The notes below the pieces were generated by a model. It made no database searches, was not told where the DNA came from, and saw only the letters and a program-made list of their open reading frames with translations. From positions 1-8,522 of the forward strand of contig CANHBY010000030.1 in the NCBI GenBank assembly GCA_947458895.1: 8,522 nucleotides of DNA. The letters are read 5' to 3'. A program made the translations under genes and the position numbers. This DNA is from Burkholderiales bacterium. GTDB lineage: Bacteria; Pseudomonadota; Gammaproteobacteria; Burkholderiales; Burkholderiaceae_C. Below, in pieces: positions 1 through 7,310 of this stretch; position 1 is the stretch's first letter; each line of letters begins with the position of its first letter.

Positions 1-1502
1 AACCCCAACTCGGTGGCCTGCCTGCTGACGCTGCGCTTCTACCCTATTGGCTCGGCGCCCTCTTCATCAAGGCCCTCGGCGCCGTGATACCGGCGGCCTT
101 GGCAGCGCGCATCCCGTTTTCCTTGCTGCTGGTACTCACCCTCGTATTGACGTGGTATGGCACCTACCACTTGGCACGCACTGAAGCGGCTCAACCTTTG
201 CCCTTTGCCTTCGGCGGCGAGGCCGCACCCATCGACTATGCCAGAGCCATTGCAGATGGTGCTGTGCTGGCGCTCATGGCCACCTTGGGGCTGCTCCAAC
301 TAGGCCACGAAACCACACCTGAAATGCTGCAGCTGATGGGCACTGCCTTGTTCCTGTACGCTCTGGCGGCAAGCCCCTACCGATTCACGAAGTCCTGTGT
401 CTGTTTACTCATGGCCCTGGCTATCATGGCGGCCAGCGGTGCCCCTTCTATAGCGGCGGCGATGGGCCTAACAGGCAGTCTGATCAGCTTTCGTTCGCAA
501 TACCCTCAGGCCCAGCGCCTGGCCTGGTGGGTGCTTGTGGCGGTGGTACTGGCAAGCCTGATTGCGCTTTCCATCAATGCCTGGGCTTGGCGGCTCAGCC
601 CAGCGCAGGGGCTGGGCGAAGTCGTGCTCACACTGCGCATGCTGGCATGGTTCACTTGGCCGGCTTGGCCCTTGACCCTGTGGACTCTTTGGCGCTGGCG
701 ACGGCACTGGTTTCGTCGGCACATCTCCATCCCTCTGAGCTGCATGTTGGTCTGCATGTTCGCCAGCGTGCTCATGGGCGGCTCAGACCGTGCCCTGATG
801 CTTGCCGTGCCTTCGCTGGCCGTTCTGGCTGCATTCGCCCTGCCCACCCTGGACCGCGGCACCGCGGCCGCCATCGATTGGTTCTCGGTGTGCTTTTTCA
901 GCGCTGCCGCGCTGGTGATCTGGGTGGTCTATCTCGCCATGCAAACTGGCTATCCTCCCCAACCCGCCGCCAATGTGGCCAAGTTGGCACCCGGCCTGGA
1001 GCATGAGTTCCATGGCCTTGCGCTTCTGGTGGCATCCCTCGGCACGGTGGCCTGGGCTTGGCTGGTGCATTGGCGCGCAGGCCGCCATACACACCCCCTT
1101 TGGAAGAGCCTGGTGCTACCAGCTGGCGGGGTGGCTTTGGGCTGGCTGCTGCTGATGAGCTTATGGCTACCACTGCTCGACTATGCACGCAGCTTGCGGC
1201 CCTTGGTTCAAAAGGTGGCTCAGCACGTTCCTGCCACCGAATGCCTCGCGGTGCCGGGCGGCTCGAAGGCACTGGTCGCCGCATTGATCTATTTCGGCGA
1301 CTACAAGGTTGAGGCCCTGGCAGACAGCTTCGATACGTCCTGCGACTATCTGCTTCAGTCCACACGGCCCAATGGCGAAGCCAGCGCCACCCCCAACGGG
1401 TGGATGTTCATCGCAACTGAACGACGGCCGACAAACCGCACAGAAAACTTCGTGGTCTACCGGCGAGAGCCCCGAAACTCGATGCCTAAGGTGGGGCGCT
1501 AA
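1..1502 (+). CDS. Polytopic membrane protein, ArnT/GT39 glycosyltransferase-like (5' truncated by window edge)
   Basis: The reading frame is open from base 3 with no stop before TAA at 1500-1502, giving 499 visible residues. The GTG at 84 is therefore probably internal and the true start lies outside the window. The visible N-terminus has a PYWLGALFIKALG stretch followed by a hydrophobic helix. This resembles the loop after the first helix of lipid-linked-sugar glycosyltransferases (ArnT/family 39), in which the catalytic acidic residues sit upstream, so they would be in the missing part. About ten hydrophobic segments follow. The last ~110 residues are less hydrophobic, contain two cysteines (ECLAV and TSCDYL) and look like a soluble C-terminal domain, as in ArnT-like proteins. 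By family analogy it would move a sugar from a polyprenyl carrier in the inner membrane; the substrate is unknown. It converges on phoR and has no evident link to phosphate. The coding call is strong; the family assignment is moderate and could be only 'membrane protein'. Confidence 0.8.
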   Translation, partial: PQLGGLPADAALLPYWLGALFIKALGAVIPAALAARIPFSLLLVLTLVLTWYGTYHLARTEAAQPLPFAFGGEAAPIDYARAIADGAVLALMATLGLLQLGHETTPEMLQLMGTALFLYALAASPYRFTKSCVCLLMALAIMAASGAPSIAAAMGLTGSLISFRSQYPQAQRLAWWVLVAVVLASLIALSINAWAWRLSPAQGLGEVVLTLRMLAWFTWPAWPLTLWTLWRWRRHWFRRHISIPLSCMLVCMFASVLMGGSDRALMLAVPSLAVLAAFALPTLDRGTAAAIDWFSVCFFSAAALVIWVVYLAMQTGYPPQPAANVAKLAPGLEHEFHGLALLVASLGTVAWAWLVHWRAGRHTHPLWKSLVLPAGGVALGWLLLMSLWLPLLDYARSLRPLVQKVAQHVPATECLAVPGGSKALVAALIYFGDYKVEALADSFDTSCDYLLQSTRPNGEASATPNGWMFIATERRPTNRTENFVVYRREPRNSMPKVGR

Positions 1503-1514
1503 GGCTTTGAATCT

Positions 1515-1552
1515 AAAAACCGGGCTGCTATCTCGCCGTGAGCGGATTAGCA
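1515..1552 (-). terminator. Weak candidate terminator after phoR
   Basis: Reading on the - strand, bases 1552-1526 can form an imperfect hairpin. It has a 5-bp base (TGCTA pairing with TAGCA), a small internal loop and a 3-bp CGC/GCG tip. A run of five T (1519-1515) follows six nucleotides later. The position, just past the phoR stop in a gap between convergent genes, fits transcription termination. The stem is poor and the T-run is displaced, so this is only a candidate. No T-run follows it on the + strand, so it is not an obvious terminator for the convergent gene. Confidence 0.25.
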
Positions 1553-1567
1553 CAAAATAGGCAGACT

Positions 1568-2920
1568 TCAGGGAGGCGCGATCGCTGCTGTTGGCAAGCT
1601 TGCCGAGGCGGCACGAACATATCGAACCCGATGGGCGGGAAATGCCAACTTGAATATAGACCCCTTGCCCAGTTCGCTCACGATCTGTAATTCACCGCCG
1701 TGGCGCTGAACCACATGCTTCACGATCGACAACCCCAGACCGGTACCACCCGTTTCGCGTGACCGGCTGCCGTCTACGCGGTAAAACCGCTCGGTCAGGC
1801 GCGGAATATGCCCTTTTTCGATGCCGACCCCAGTGTCTTGAACCTCAAGCTCGACAACTCCGTCAGCTCTCACCCCCGAGCGGACCTCCACACTGCCTCC
1901 CTCCGGGGTATAACGAATCGCATTGCTCACCAAGTTTGTCAACGCACTTTGCAGTTCAGACTCGGTACCGGCGATCTCGACGTCGGTCTCACCCTTGAAG
2001 CTCAGCCGATGACGGCCGCCTGACAAGGCCTGTGCATCAGCCTCTGCTTGGCGCACCAGCCCCCCCAGGCCGACCCATCGGTCAGGCGAGGGGGGCGGGC
2101 TGCCCTCGAGCTGCGCCAGGATTAGCAAATCAGCCACCAGGGTTTGCATGCGCTGGGCCTGTTGCGACATCAGTTCGATCACGCGGCAGTTCTCGGCCTC
2201 AGACAACTTCACGGTCGCCATGGTTTCGATGAAACCTGCAAGAACCGTCAGGGGGGTGCGGATTTCATGCGACACATTGGCCACAAAATCTCGGCGCATC
2301 GCCTCGCTACGGTCACGCTCAGTCACATCCTGGGACAGCAATAGCTTCTTGCCATCGCCGTAAGGCCGAACCAAGACCATCAATTTCTGGCGCGTTCCGG
2401 GGCCGCCCAGATAGACGGGCGCATCAAACTCCTGAGCTTGCATGTAGGCCACGAATACCGGTGAGCGAATCAGGTTCGTGACAGTTTGCAGACGGTCGTT
2501 GTCACGCTGCAGGCTGAAGTGCTGAGCCGACACAGAATTGCACCATTCGATCTGGTCATGGACGTCCAAGAGCATCACCCCATTCGGGGAGGCCTCAATG
2601 CCTGACAAGAACTGCGTGCGCTGCAAACGCTCCTGAACAATACCTCGCTCGAGGGAGCGCAATGATCGCTCCGTGAGGTAGCCCACCTCGCCCCACAGAC
2701 CGGCATTGCGCGGCGCTGGCCCTGAGGTGTCTCGCAGCCAACGCACAAACTTTTGCGCCCGCAGTGATTGCCAGATGGCGTGAGTGGTGCACGCCAGCAG
2801 CGAGCCCAACAATGCCCCGAGGGAGGGCATGTCCCGGGCCTCGCCAAGGGCCGCGCCAACCAAGCCACCTACCAGGCAGATCAGAACGCTGTTCAAAATG
2901 GCAGGCAAGACACCGCTCAT
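1568..2920 (-). CDS. phoR: Phosphate regulon sensor histidine kinase PhoR
   Basis: Inner-membrane histidine kinase that phosphorylates PhoB when phosphate is scarce and dephosphorylates it when phosphate is plentiful. The ATG at 2920 gives 450 residues. Two hydrophobic helices (about 4-26 and 31-50) are separated by almost no periplasmic loop, typical of PhoR, which takes its signal from the Pst-PhoU complex rather than an external ligand. A PAS-like region (about 100-200) follows. The kinase core has the H-box SHEIRTPL with His218, the N-box around Asn333 (LVSNAIRYTPEG), G1 DTGVGI (362-367), the F-box ERFYRVD (378-384) and G2 GGTGLGLSIV (391-400), so it looks catalytically complete. A TTG at 2947 would add nine residues but has no ribosome-binding site, whereas the ATG has a G-rich run (2925-2929) four bases upstream; the start remains somewhat uncertain. 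It lies 34 bp after phoB and is last in the cluster. Confidence 0.95.
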   Translation of the reverse strand: MSGVLPAILNSVLICLVGGLVGAALGEARDMPSLGALLGSLLACTTHAIWQSLRAQKFVRWLRDTSGPAPRNAGLWGEVGYLTERSLRSLERGIVQERLQRTQFLSGIEASPNGVMLLDVHDQIEWCNSVSAQHFSLQRDNDRLQTVTNLIRSPVFVAYMQAQEFDAPVYLGGPGTRQKLMVLVRPYGDGKKLLLSQDVTERDRSEAMRRDFVANVSHEIRTPLTVLAGFIETMATVKLSEAENCRVIELMSQQAQRMQTLVADLLILAQLEGSPPPSPDRWVGLGGLVRQAEADAQALSGGRHRLSFKGETDVEIAGTESELQSALTNLVSNAIRYTPEGGSVEVRSGVRADGVVELEVQDTGVGIEKGHIPRLTERFYRVDGSRSRETGGTGLGLSIVKHVVQRHGGELQIVSELGKGSIFKLAFPAHRVRYVRAASASLPTAAIAPP

Positions 2921-2954
2921 AGGACCCCCAACGTACGCAAACCACAACTTGTCA

Positions 2955-3662
2955 TCATGCTTGAGACGAAGTCGACGGCAAAATGAGCGTCAAGCGGTAG
3001 CCTGAACCACGAACTGTTTCAATGAGTCGCGCACAGCCCACCGGATCCAGCGCTTCACGCAGTCGCTTCACATGCACATCTACCGTTCGTTCCTCAATAA
3101 ACACATGGTCGCCCCAGACCCGGTCCAGCAAATGGGCCCTGTTGTGAACGCGTTCAGGGTGAGACATGAAAAAATGAAGCAGCCTGAATTCCGTGGGGCC
3201 TAGCTTCACCTCGACCCCCTGGGAGTGGACACGGTGAGTGGCGGGATCCAGCACGAGCCCACCCGCCTCCACGGCAACATCTGACGCCTGGGGAGCCTTG
3301 CGCCTGAGCACAGCCCGAATACGTGCCATCAGCTCACTGGGCGAGAACGGCTTGGTCAGGTAATCATCAGCACCCGCATCGAGGCCGGCGACTTTGTCGG
3401 CTTCTTGAGCCCGAGCCGTCAAGATGATGATCGGTAAATCGCGTGTACGAGCCTGAGCTCGCCAACTGCGTGCCAACGTGACACCCGAATGCCCTGGCAA
3501 CATCCAGTCCAGCAAAACCAAATCAGGCAAGACACGGTCCACCTCGGCCTGGGCCGCTGAGGCATCAGACACCACCGCCACCTCGTGCCCGTTGTGACGC
3601 AGATTGATGGCAATCAGTTCTGCAATGGCAGACTCGTCTTCCACCACCAAAACCCGGCTCAC
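2955..3662 (-). CDS. phoB: Phosphate regulon response regulator PhoB
   Basis: OmpR-family transcription factor of 235 residues that binds Pho boxes once phosphorylated by PhoR. The receiver domain (about 1-120) has the acidic pocket Glu8/Asp9, the phospho-acceptor Asp52 in LVLLDWMLPG, the switch Thr82 and the conserved Lys104 in LTKPFSP. The C-terminal winged-helix domain (about 132-228) carries LGPTEFRLLHFF and a recognition helix around 190-205 (EERTVDVHVKRLREAL), nearly identical in style to enterobacterial PhoB, so a classical CTGTCAT-type site is expected. The pstS promoter region matches that. The start is GTG at 3662, preceded by a modest GGGG element; an N-terminus beginning MSRVLVVEDE is usual for PhoB. 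It lies 48 bp downstream of phoU and directly upstream of phoR, probably co-transcribed with both. Confidence 0.97.
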   Translation of the reverse strand: MSRVLVVEDESAIAELIAINLRHNGHEVAVVSDASAAQAEVDRVLPDLVLLDWMLPGHSGVTLARSWRAQARTRDLPIIILTARAQEADKVAGLDAGADDYLTKPFSPSELMARIRAVLRRKAPQASDVAVEAGGLVLDPATHRVHSQGVEVKLGPTEFRLLHFFMSHPERVHNRAHLLDRVWGDHVFIEERTVDVHVKRLREALDPVGCARLIETVRGSGYRLTLILPSTSSQA

Positions 3663-3710
3663 GTGGCACCCCGAAGAACAACAACAACGAACATCATGAT
3701 GGCGGCTGCC

Positions 3711-4418
3711 TCAACGCACAATGGTTTCGACTTGCTCAACGGTGGCGTGGCGCACATCAGCGCCCTTGACGACATAGATGATCGATTCAGCCAGATTCTT
3801 CGCATGGTCACCGACACGCTCAATGGCCTTGGCCACAAAGATCAGGTCGATGCTGGCCGAGATGGTGCGAGGGTCTTCCATCATGAAGGTGATCAGCTTG
3901 CGCATGAGACCCTCAAACTCCTGATCGATTTGATCGTCTTGCTTGAGGATTTCGAGCGCGCGCTCCACGTCCAACCTTGCAAACGCATCAAGCGATTTGC
4001 GCAACTGAGCCACAGCCAACTCAGACTCATAAGCCAGGCTGTTAACCGGCAGCCGCATGCGCGAGCTCACACCGGAGTTCATCAAACGCTGCACAGTGCG
4101 GGCAATGCGGGCCGCCTCATCACCGACACGCTCTAAATTGGCGATCGACTTGCTGATCGCAATCAGCAAGCGCAAATCACGCGCAGTGGGCTGGCGCCGA
4201 GCAATGATGCTGGAGAGATCGCGGTCGATCTCGACCTCCATGGTGTTGACTACTTCTTCCATGGCCAGCACTTGCGACGCGGTTTCACCGCTGAAGTTTG
4301 TCAGTGCGTAAACCGCTTGAGAAACCTGGGATTCAACCAGGCCGCCCATTTCCAACACACGGGTCGAGATGCCACTGAGCTCGGTATCAAATTGAGTCGA
4401 GAGGTGTTTTTCAGTCAT
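3711..4418 (-). CDS. phoU: Phosphate signalling protein PhoU
   Basis: Cytoplasmic, all-helical negative regulator that links the Pst transporter to PhoR and keeps the Pho response off when phosphate is sufficient. The 235-residue protein has the two tandem three-helix PhoU repeats. Each carries the metal-binding E-x-x-x-D signature: LERVGDEAARIA with Glu96/Asp100, and IERVGDHAKNLAE with Glu200/Asp204. Length and N-terminus (MTEKHLSTQFDTEL) match typical PhoU. The ATG at 4418 is fixed by a perfect AGGAGG eight bases upstream. The gene follows pstB by 40 bp, the usual order, and precedes phoB, so transporter, signal relay and two-component system sit in one transcriptional direction. Nothing is missing or unusual in the protein. 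Confidence 0.97.
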   Translation of the reverse strand: MTEKHLSTQFDTELSGISTRVLEMGGLVESQVSQAVYALTNFSGETASQVLAMEEVVNTMEVEIDRDLSSIIARRQPTARDLRLLIAISKSIANLERVGDEAARIARTVQRLMNSGVSSRMRLPVNSLAYESELAVAQLRKSLDAFARLDVERALEILKQDDQIDQEFEGLMRKLITFMMEDPRTISASIDLIFVAKAIERVGDHAKNLAESIIYVVKGADVRHATVEQVETIVR

Positions 4419-4426
4419 GACGAGGG

Positions 4427-4432
4427 CCTCCT
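4427..4432 (-). promoter_or_regulatory. Strong phoU ribosome-binding site
   Basis: On the - strand this reads AGGAGG, a full Shine-Dalgarno match, with eight bases before the phoU ATG. It is the strongest ribosome-binding site I see in the cluster and fixes the phoU start. Confidence 0.8.
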
Positions 4433-4458
4433 GGAGCGGGGAAAAGGGTAAGTCGACC

Positions 4459-5244
4459 TCAGCCGAAACGTCCGGTGATGTAGTCCTCGGTTTCTTTGCG
4501 GCGAGGCTTCATGAAGAGCTCAGAAGTAGGGCCGAACTCGATCAGGTCGCCAAGGTACATGTAGGCGGTGTAATCGGAGCTGCGGGCGGCCTGCTGCATG
4601 TTGTGCGTCACGATGACCACGGTATAGTCGTCTTTCAGCTCATGGATCAGCTCTTCGATCTTGCCTGTGGAAATGGGGTCTAGCGCTGAACAAGGCTCAT
4701 CCAACAGCAACACCTCGGGCTTGATGGCAATGCCTCGCGCAATACAAAGCCGCTGCTGCTGCCCACCCGACAAGCCCGAGCCGCTTTGGCCCAGCTTGTC
4801 TTTCACTTCGCCCCACAGGGCTGCTTTTTTAAGCGCCCACTCCACCCGTTCGTCCATCTCGATGCGAGGCAGGGTTTCGAACAAGCGAACACCGAAGGCG
4901 ACGTTGTCGTAGATGGACATCGGGAAAGGCGTGGGCTTCTGGAACACCATGCCCACCTTGGCACGCATCAGCGAAACATCTTTTTTCGACTCAAGAATGT
5001 TCTCACCCTCCAGGATGATCTGGCCTTCGGCACGCTGCTCAGGGTAGAGCTCGAACATGCGATTAAAGGTGCGCAACAGTGTGGACTTACCGCAGCCGGA
5101 GGGGCCAATGAAGGCCGTGACCTTCTTCTCGGGGATGTCCATGGTGATGTTCTTCAGCGCATGGAATTTTCCGTAGTAGAAGTTCAAGTCGCGAATCGAG
5201 AGCTTGATTTTCTCTTTCAAGGGAATCTCAACTTTTTTGTCCAT
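4459..5244 (-). CDS. pstB: Phosphate ABC transporter ATP-binding protein PstB
   Basis: Cytoplasmic ATPase that powers phosphate import through PstC/PstA. The ATG at 5244 gives 261 residues, normal for PstB. The nucleotide-binding elements are complete: Walker [10 protein letters not shown] (47-55), Q-loop Gln102 in [19 protein letters not shown] signature LSGGQQQR (158-165), Walker B VLLLDEP (178-184) and switch His214 in VTHNMQQA. The [13 protein letters not shown] segment is typical of the PstB subfamily and separates it from other ABC ATPases. Two in-frame GTG codons lie just upstream (5250 and 5247), but the first leaves only one base after the GGGAG ribosome-binding site, so the ATG seven bases beyond it is preferred. 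It follows pstA after 15 bp. Confidence 0.97.
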   Translation of the reverse strand: MDKKVEIPLKEKIKLSIRDLNFYYGKFHALKNITMDIPEKKVTAFIGPSGCGKSTLLRTFNRMFELYPEQRAEGQIILEGENILESKKDVSLMRAKVGMVFQKPTPFPMSIYDNVAFGVRLFETLPRIEMDERVEWALKKAALWGEVKDKLGQSGSGLSGGQQQRLCIARGIAIKPEVLLLDEPCSALDPISTGKIEELIHELKDDYTVVIVTHNMQQAARSSDYTAYMYLGDLIEFGPTSELFMKPRRKETEDYITGRFG

Positions 5245-5251
5245 CACCACA

Positions 5252-5256
5252 CTCCC
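5252..5256 (-). promoter_or_regulatory. pstB ribosome-binding site
   Basis: On the - strand this reads GGGAG, with seven bases before the ATG at 5244. The spacing selects that ATG over the GTG codons at 5250 and 5247, making PstB two residues shorter than the longest open frame. Confidence 0.6.
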
Positions 5257-5259
5257 ACA

Positions 5260-6210
5260 TCAATTTTTATTACGGAAGAACACGCGTGCCAGGATGTTGA
5301 GCATCAACACACTCATCGTGATCAAAAACACCCCCGCCCAGGCCAACTGCTGCCAGTTCTCGTAGGGGCTCATCGCAAACTTGAAAATCGTCACGGGCAG
5401 GCTGGCCATCGGCTTGGCCAAGTTGGTTGTCCAGAACTGGTTTGACAAGGCCGTGAAGATCAGCGGGGCGGTCTCGCCCGCGATGCGAGCGACAGCAAGC
5501 AGCACACCCGTGATCACCCCCGACCTTGCTGCCTTCAAGGTGATGCTCGAAATCACCTTCCACTTGGGGGCGCCTAGCGCATAGGCCGCCTCACGCAAAC
5601 CATTGGGCACCAGGGCCAGCATGTTTTCAGTGGTGCGAAGCACGACGGGGATCACAATCAATGACAACGCCACCACGCCCGCATACCCTGAGGAGCCTCT
5701 CATGGGCAATACCACGACGGTGTATACAAAAAGGCCAATCACGATGGAAGGAGCTGACAAAAGAATGTCGTTGACGAACCTGACCGTTTGAGCCAACAGG
5801 TTTTTCTGGCCGTACTCGGCCAAATAAATACCCGCCATCACGCCGATGGGCGTGCCCACAAAGGTCGCCAGGGCCACCATCACGACCGAGCCATAAATCG
5901 CGTTGGCCAGACCACCCACCTCCTCCATCGGCGCAGGGGTCATCTCTGTAAAAATCGCCCAAGACAGGCCGCCAAGCCCCAAAAGAATGGTCTCGATCAG
6001 AATCCAGGCCAACCAGAAAAGGCCAAAGGCCATGGCGGACAACGACAAAGCCAGCGCCGCCGCGTTGATAAGCTTGCGTTGGAAATGCTTTTTCAAATGG
6101 GCCTTGTTGGCCTTTGGTGAGGTGGCCAGCAGCTGGGCCCACCACCGCTTCGCAACCAGCAGGCCAGCAACGAAAAGACCACCCAGAACACCCCAAAAAA
6201 CGGCGGTCAT
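5260..6210 (-). CDS. pstA: Phosphate ABC transporter permease PstA, with extra N-terminal hydrophobic segment
   Basis: Inner-membrane permease subunit that pairs with PstC to form the phosphate channel. The 316 residues include the family core from about residue 45: [57 protein letters not shown] and the ATPase-contacting EAA loop (about 206-250, [16 protein letters not shown] through RIAGETAPL). The C-terminal [21 protein letters not shown] is near-invariant in the family. Unusually, residues 4-20 form an additional hydrophobic helix followed by a basic linker (KR at 21-22 and a Lys/Arg-rich stretch 33-46). E. coli PstA has only a charged, non-hydrophobic N-terminus there. The ATG overlaps the pstC stop (ATGA) and has an AAGG element nine bases upstream, supporting this start; the next Met is at 60, inside the first core helix. 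Confidence 0.95.
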   Translation of the reverse strand: MTAVFWGVLGGLFVAGLLVAKRWWAQLLATSPKANKAHLKKHFQRKLINAAALALSLSAMAFGLFWLAWILIETILLGLGGLSWAIFTEMTPAPMEEVGGLANAIYGSVVMVALATFVGTPIGVMAGIYLAEYGQKNLLAQTVRFVNDILLSAPSIVIGLFVYTVVVLPMRGSSGYAGVVALSLIVIPVVLRTTENMLALVPNGLREAAYALGAPKWKVISSITLKAARSGVITGVLLAVARIAGETAPLIFTALSNQFWTTNLAKPMASLPVTIFKFAMSPYENWQQLAWAGVFLITMSVLMLNILARVFFRNKN

Positions 6211-7217
6211 GAGCGGCTGCCTTCTCTCTTTTGCAGCTTGGCGAGCAACAATTTCGACAACGCCAAAACCACGAAGGTGATCAGAAAGAGCACCAGTGCC
6301 AGATACAGCAGCGCAGCTTGGTGCAGGCCCAGCGCTTCTCCGAACTCGTTAGCCAAGGTTGAGGTGATGCTGCTGGCAGGCTGGAAAAACGACAGGCTGT
6401 CGAGTTGATTCGAATTGCCAATCACGAAGGTCACGGCCATGGTTTCACCAATGGCGCGCCCGAGACCCAGCATGATGCCCCCGATCACACCCGTCTTGGT
6501 ATAGGGCAAAACCACTTTAAACACCACTTCCCAGGTGGTTGAACCAAGCGCATAGGCAGACTCTTTAAGCATCGGGGGCGTAACCTCAAACACATCACGA
6601 ATCACCGAAGCAATGAACGGAATGATCATGATGGCCAAAATGATGCCGGCCGACAAAATGCCAAGCCCTACCGGTGGGCCCGACACCAAGTTCTTCAGTA
6701 AGGGAACATGGCCCAGCCATTGCTGCAAGGGCTGCTGAACATACGTGGCAAGCACGGGACTGAACACCAACAAACCCCACATTCCGTAGACGATGGAGGG
6801 AACAGCCGCCAGCAACTCGACCGCCACACCCAGAGGCCGACGCAGCCAATTGGGTGAGAGCTCCGTCAAAAATAGCGCAATCCCGAAGCTCACCGGAATG
6901 GCAATCACCAAAGCAATCAGCGAGGTCGCCAGCGTGCCGTAAATCATCACCAAGCCGCCGTAACTGTCGTTGACAGGGTCCCACTCGCTGCGCCACAAAA
7001 AGCTGAGCCCATACTCTTTGAGGGCGGGCATTGCGCCCACGACCAGGGACCCGAGGATGGCAACCAATACACACAGCGTCAAAATTGCAGACACGTGTGC
7101 AAACGCCGAGAACCCTACATCCATCCAGGGCGAAGAACGCCTGGCAGGTTGGGTCACGGCATCATGGGTGGGGAGCGCGATGTCTTTGGGAGTGTACACA
7201 GGCAACGTAGAAGCCAC
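6207..7217 (-). CDS. pstC: Phosphate ABC transporter permease PstC
   Basis: Second inner-membrane permease subunit of the Pst importer. Residue numbers assume the GTG at 7217 (336 residues; E. coli PstC has 319). A ~40-residue cytoplasmic N-terminus ([12 protein letters not shown]...) precedes about six membrane helices. Family hallmarks are [54 protein letters not shown] (about 126-148), the EAA loop (about 218-260, [17 protein letters not shown] to [16 protein letters not shown]) and the C-terminal [12 protein letters not shown]. The frame extends to a TTG at 7235, but that codon lies in the T-run of a terminator hairpin and has no ribosome-binding site. The GTG at 7217 has a weak GGA six bases upstream, so it is preferred with moderate confidence. 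The stop overlaps the pstA start by four bases (ATGA), implying translational coupling. Confidence 0.95.
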   Translation of the reverse strand: MASTLPVYTPKDIALPTHDAVTQPARRSSPWMDVGFSAFAHVSAILTLCVLVAILGSLVVGAMPALKEYGLSFLWRSEWDPVNDSYGGLVMIYGTLATSLIALVIAIPVSFGIALFLTELSPNWLRRPLGVAVELLAAVPSIVYGMWGLLVFSPVLATYVQQPLQQWLGHVPLLKNLVSGPPVGLGILSAGIILAIMIIPFIASVIRDVFEVTPPMLKESAYALGSTTWEVVFKVVLPYTKTGVIGGIMLGLGRAIGETMAVTFVIGNSNQLDSLSFFQPASSITSTLANEFGEALGLHQAALLYLALVLFLITFVVLALSKLLLAKLQKREGSRS

Positions 7218-7233
7218 GGGATATCCAATCAGC

Positions 7234-7266
7234 AAAAAGCAGCAGCGGCCTCAAAGCCGCTGCTGC
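7234..7266 (-). terminator. Intrinsic terminator/attenuator hairpin between pstS and pstC
   Basis: On the - strand, bases 7266-7256 (GCAGCAGCGGC) are perfectly complementary to 7249-7239 (GCCGCTGCTGC). They form an 11-bp GC-rich stem with a 6-base loop (TTTGAG), and five T (7238-7234) follow directly. This is a textbook rho-independent terminator, 45 bp after the pstS stop and 17 bp before the preferred pstC start. Because the downstream genes complete the same transporter, it most likely works as a partial terminator or as a 3' stabiliser of pstS mRNA. Either role would raise PstS above the membrane subunits. The T-run also contains the TTG at 7235, which argues against that codon as a start. 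Confidence 0.8.
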
Positions 7267-7310
7267 AGTTAGCACTACTGCAAAACAATGGATGCTACCG
7301 CGTCTTGCGG

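Noticed and set aside
84..86. GTG at 84 as the start of the left-edge gene
   Set aside because: The same frame stays open to the window edge, and the upstream residues (PYWLGALFIKALG) look like conserved protein, so the gene is truncated by the window.
898..1365. 155-codon open frame on the - strand opposite the membrane-protein gene
   Set aside because: Its Pro/Arg/Ser-rich translation without domains and full overlap with a credible coding frame indicate a shadow.
4786..5445. 219-codon open frame on the + strand opposite pstB and pstA
   Set aside because: It lies opposite the conserved Walker and signature region of pstB; its His/Gln/Arg-rich composition is typical of antisense translation.
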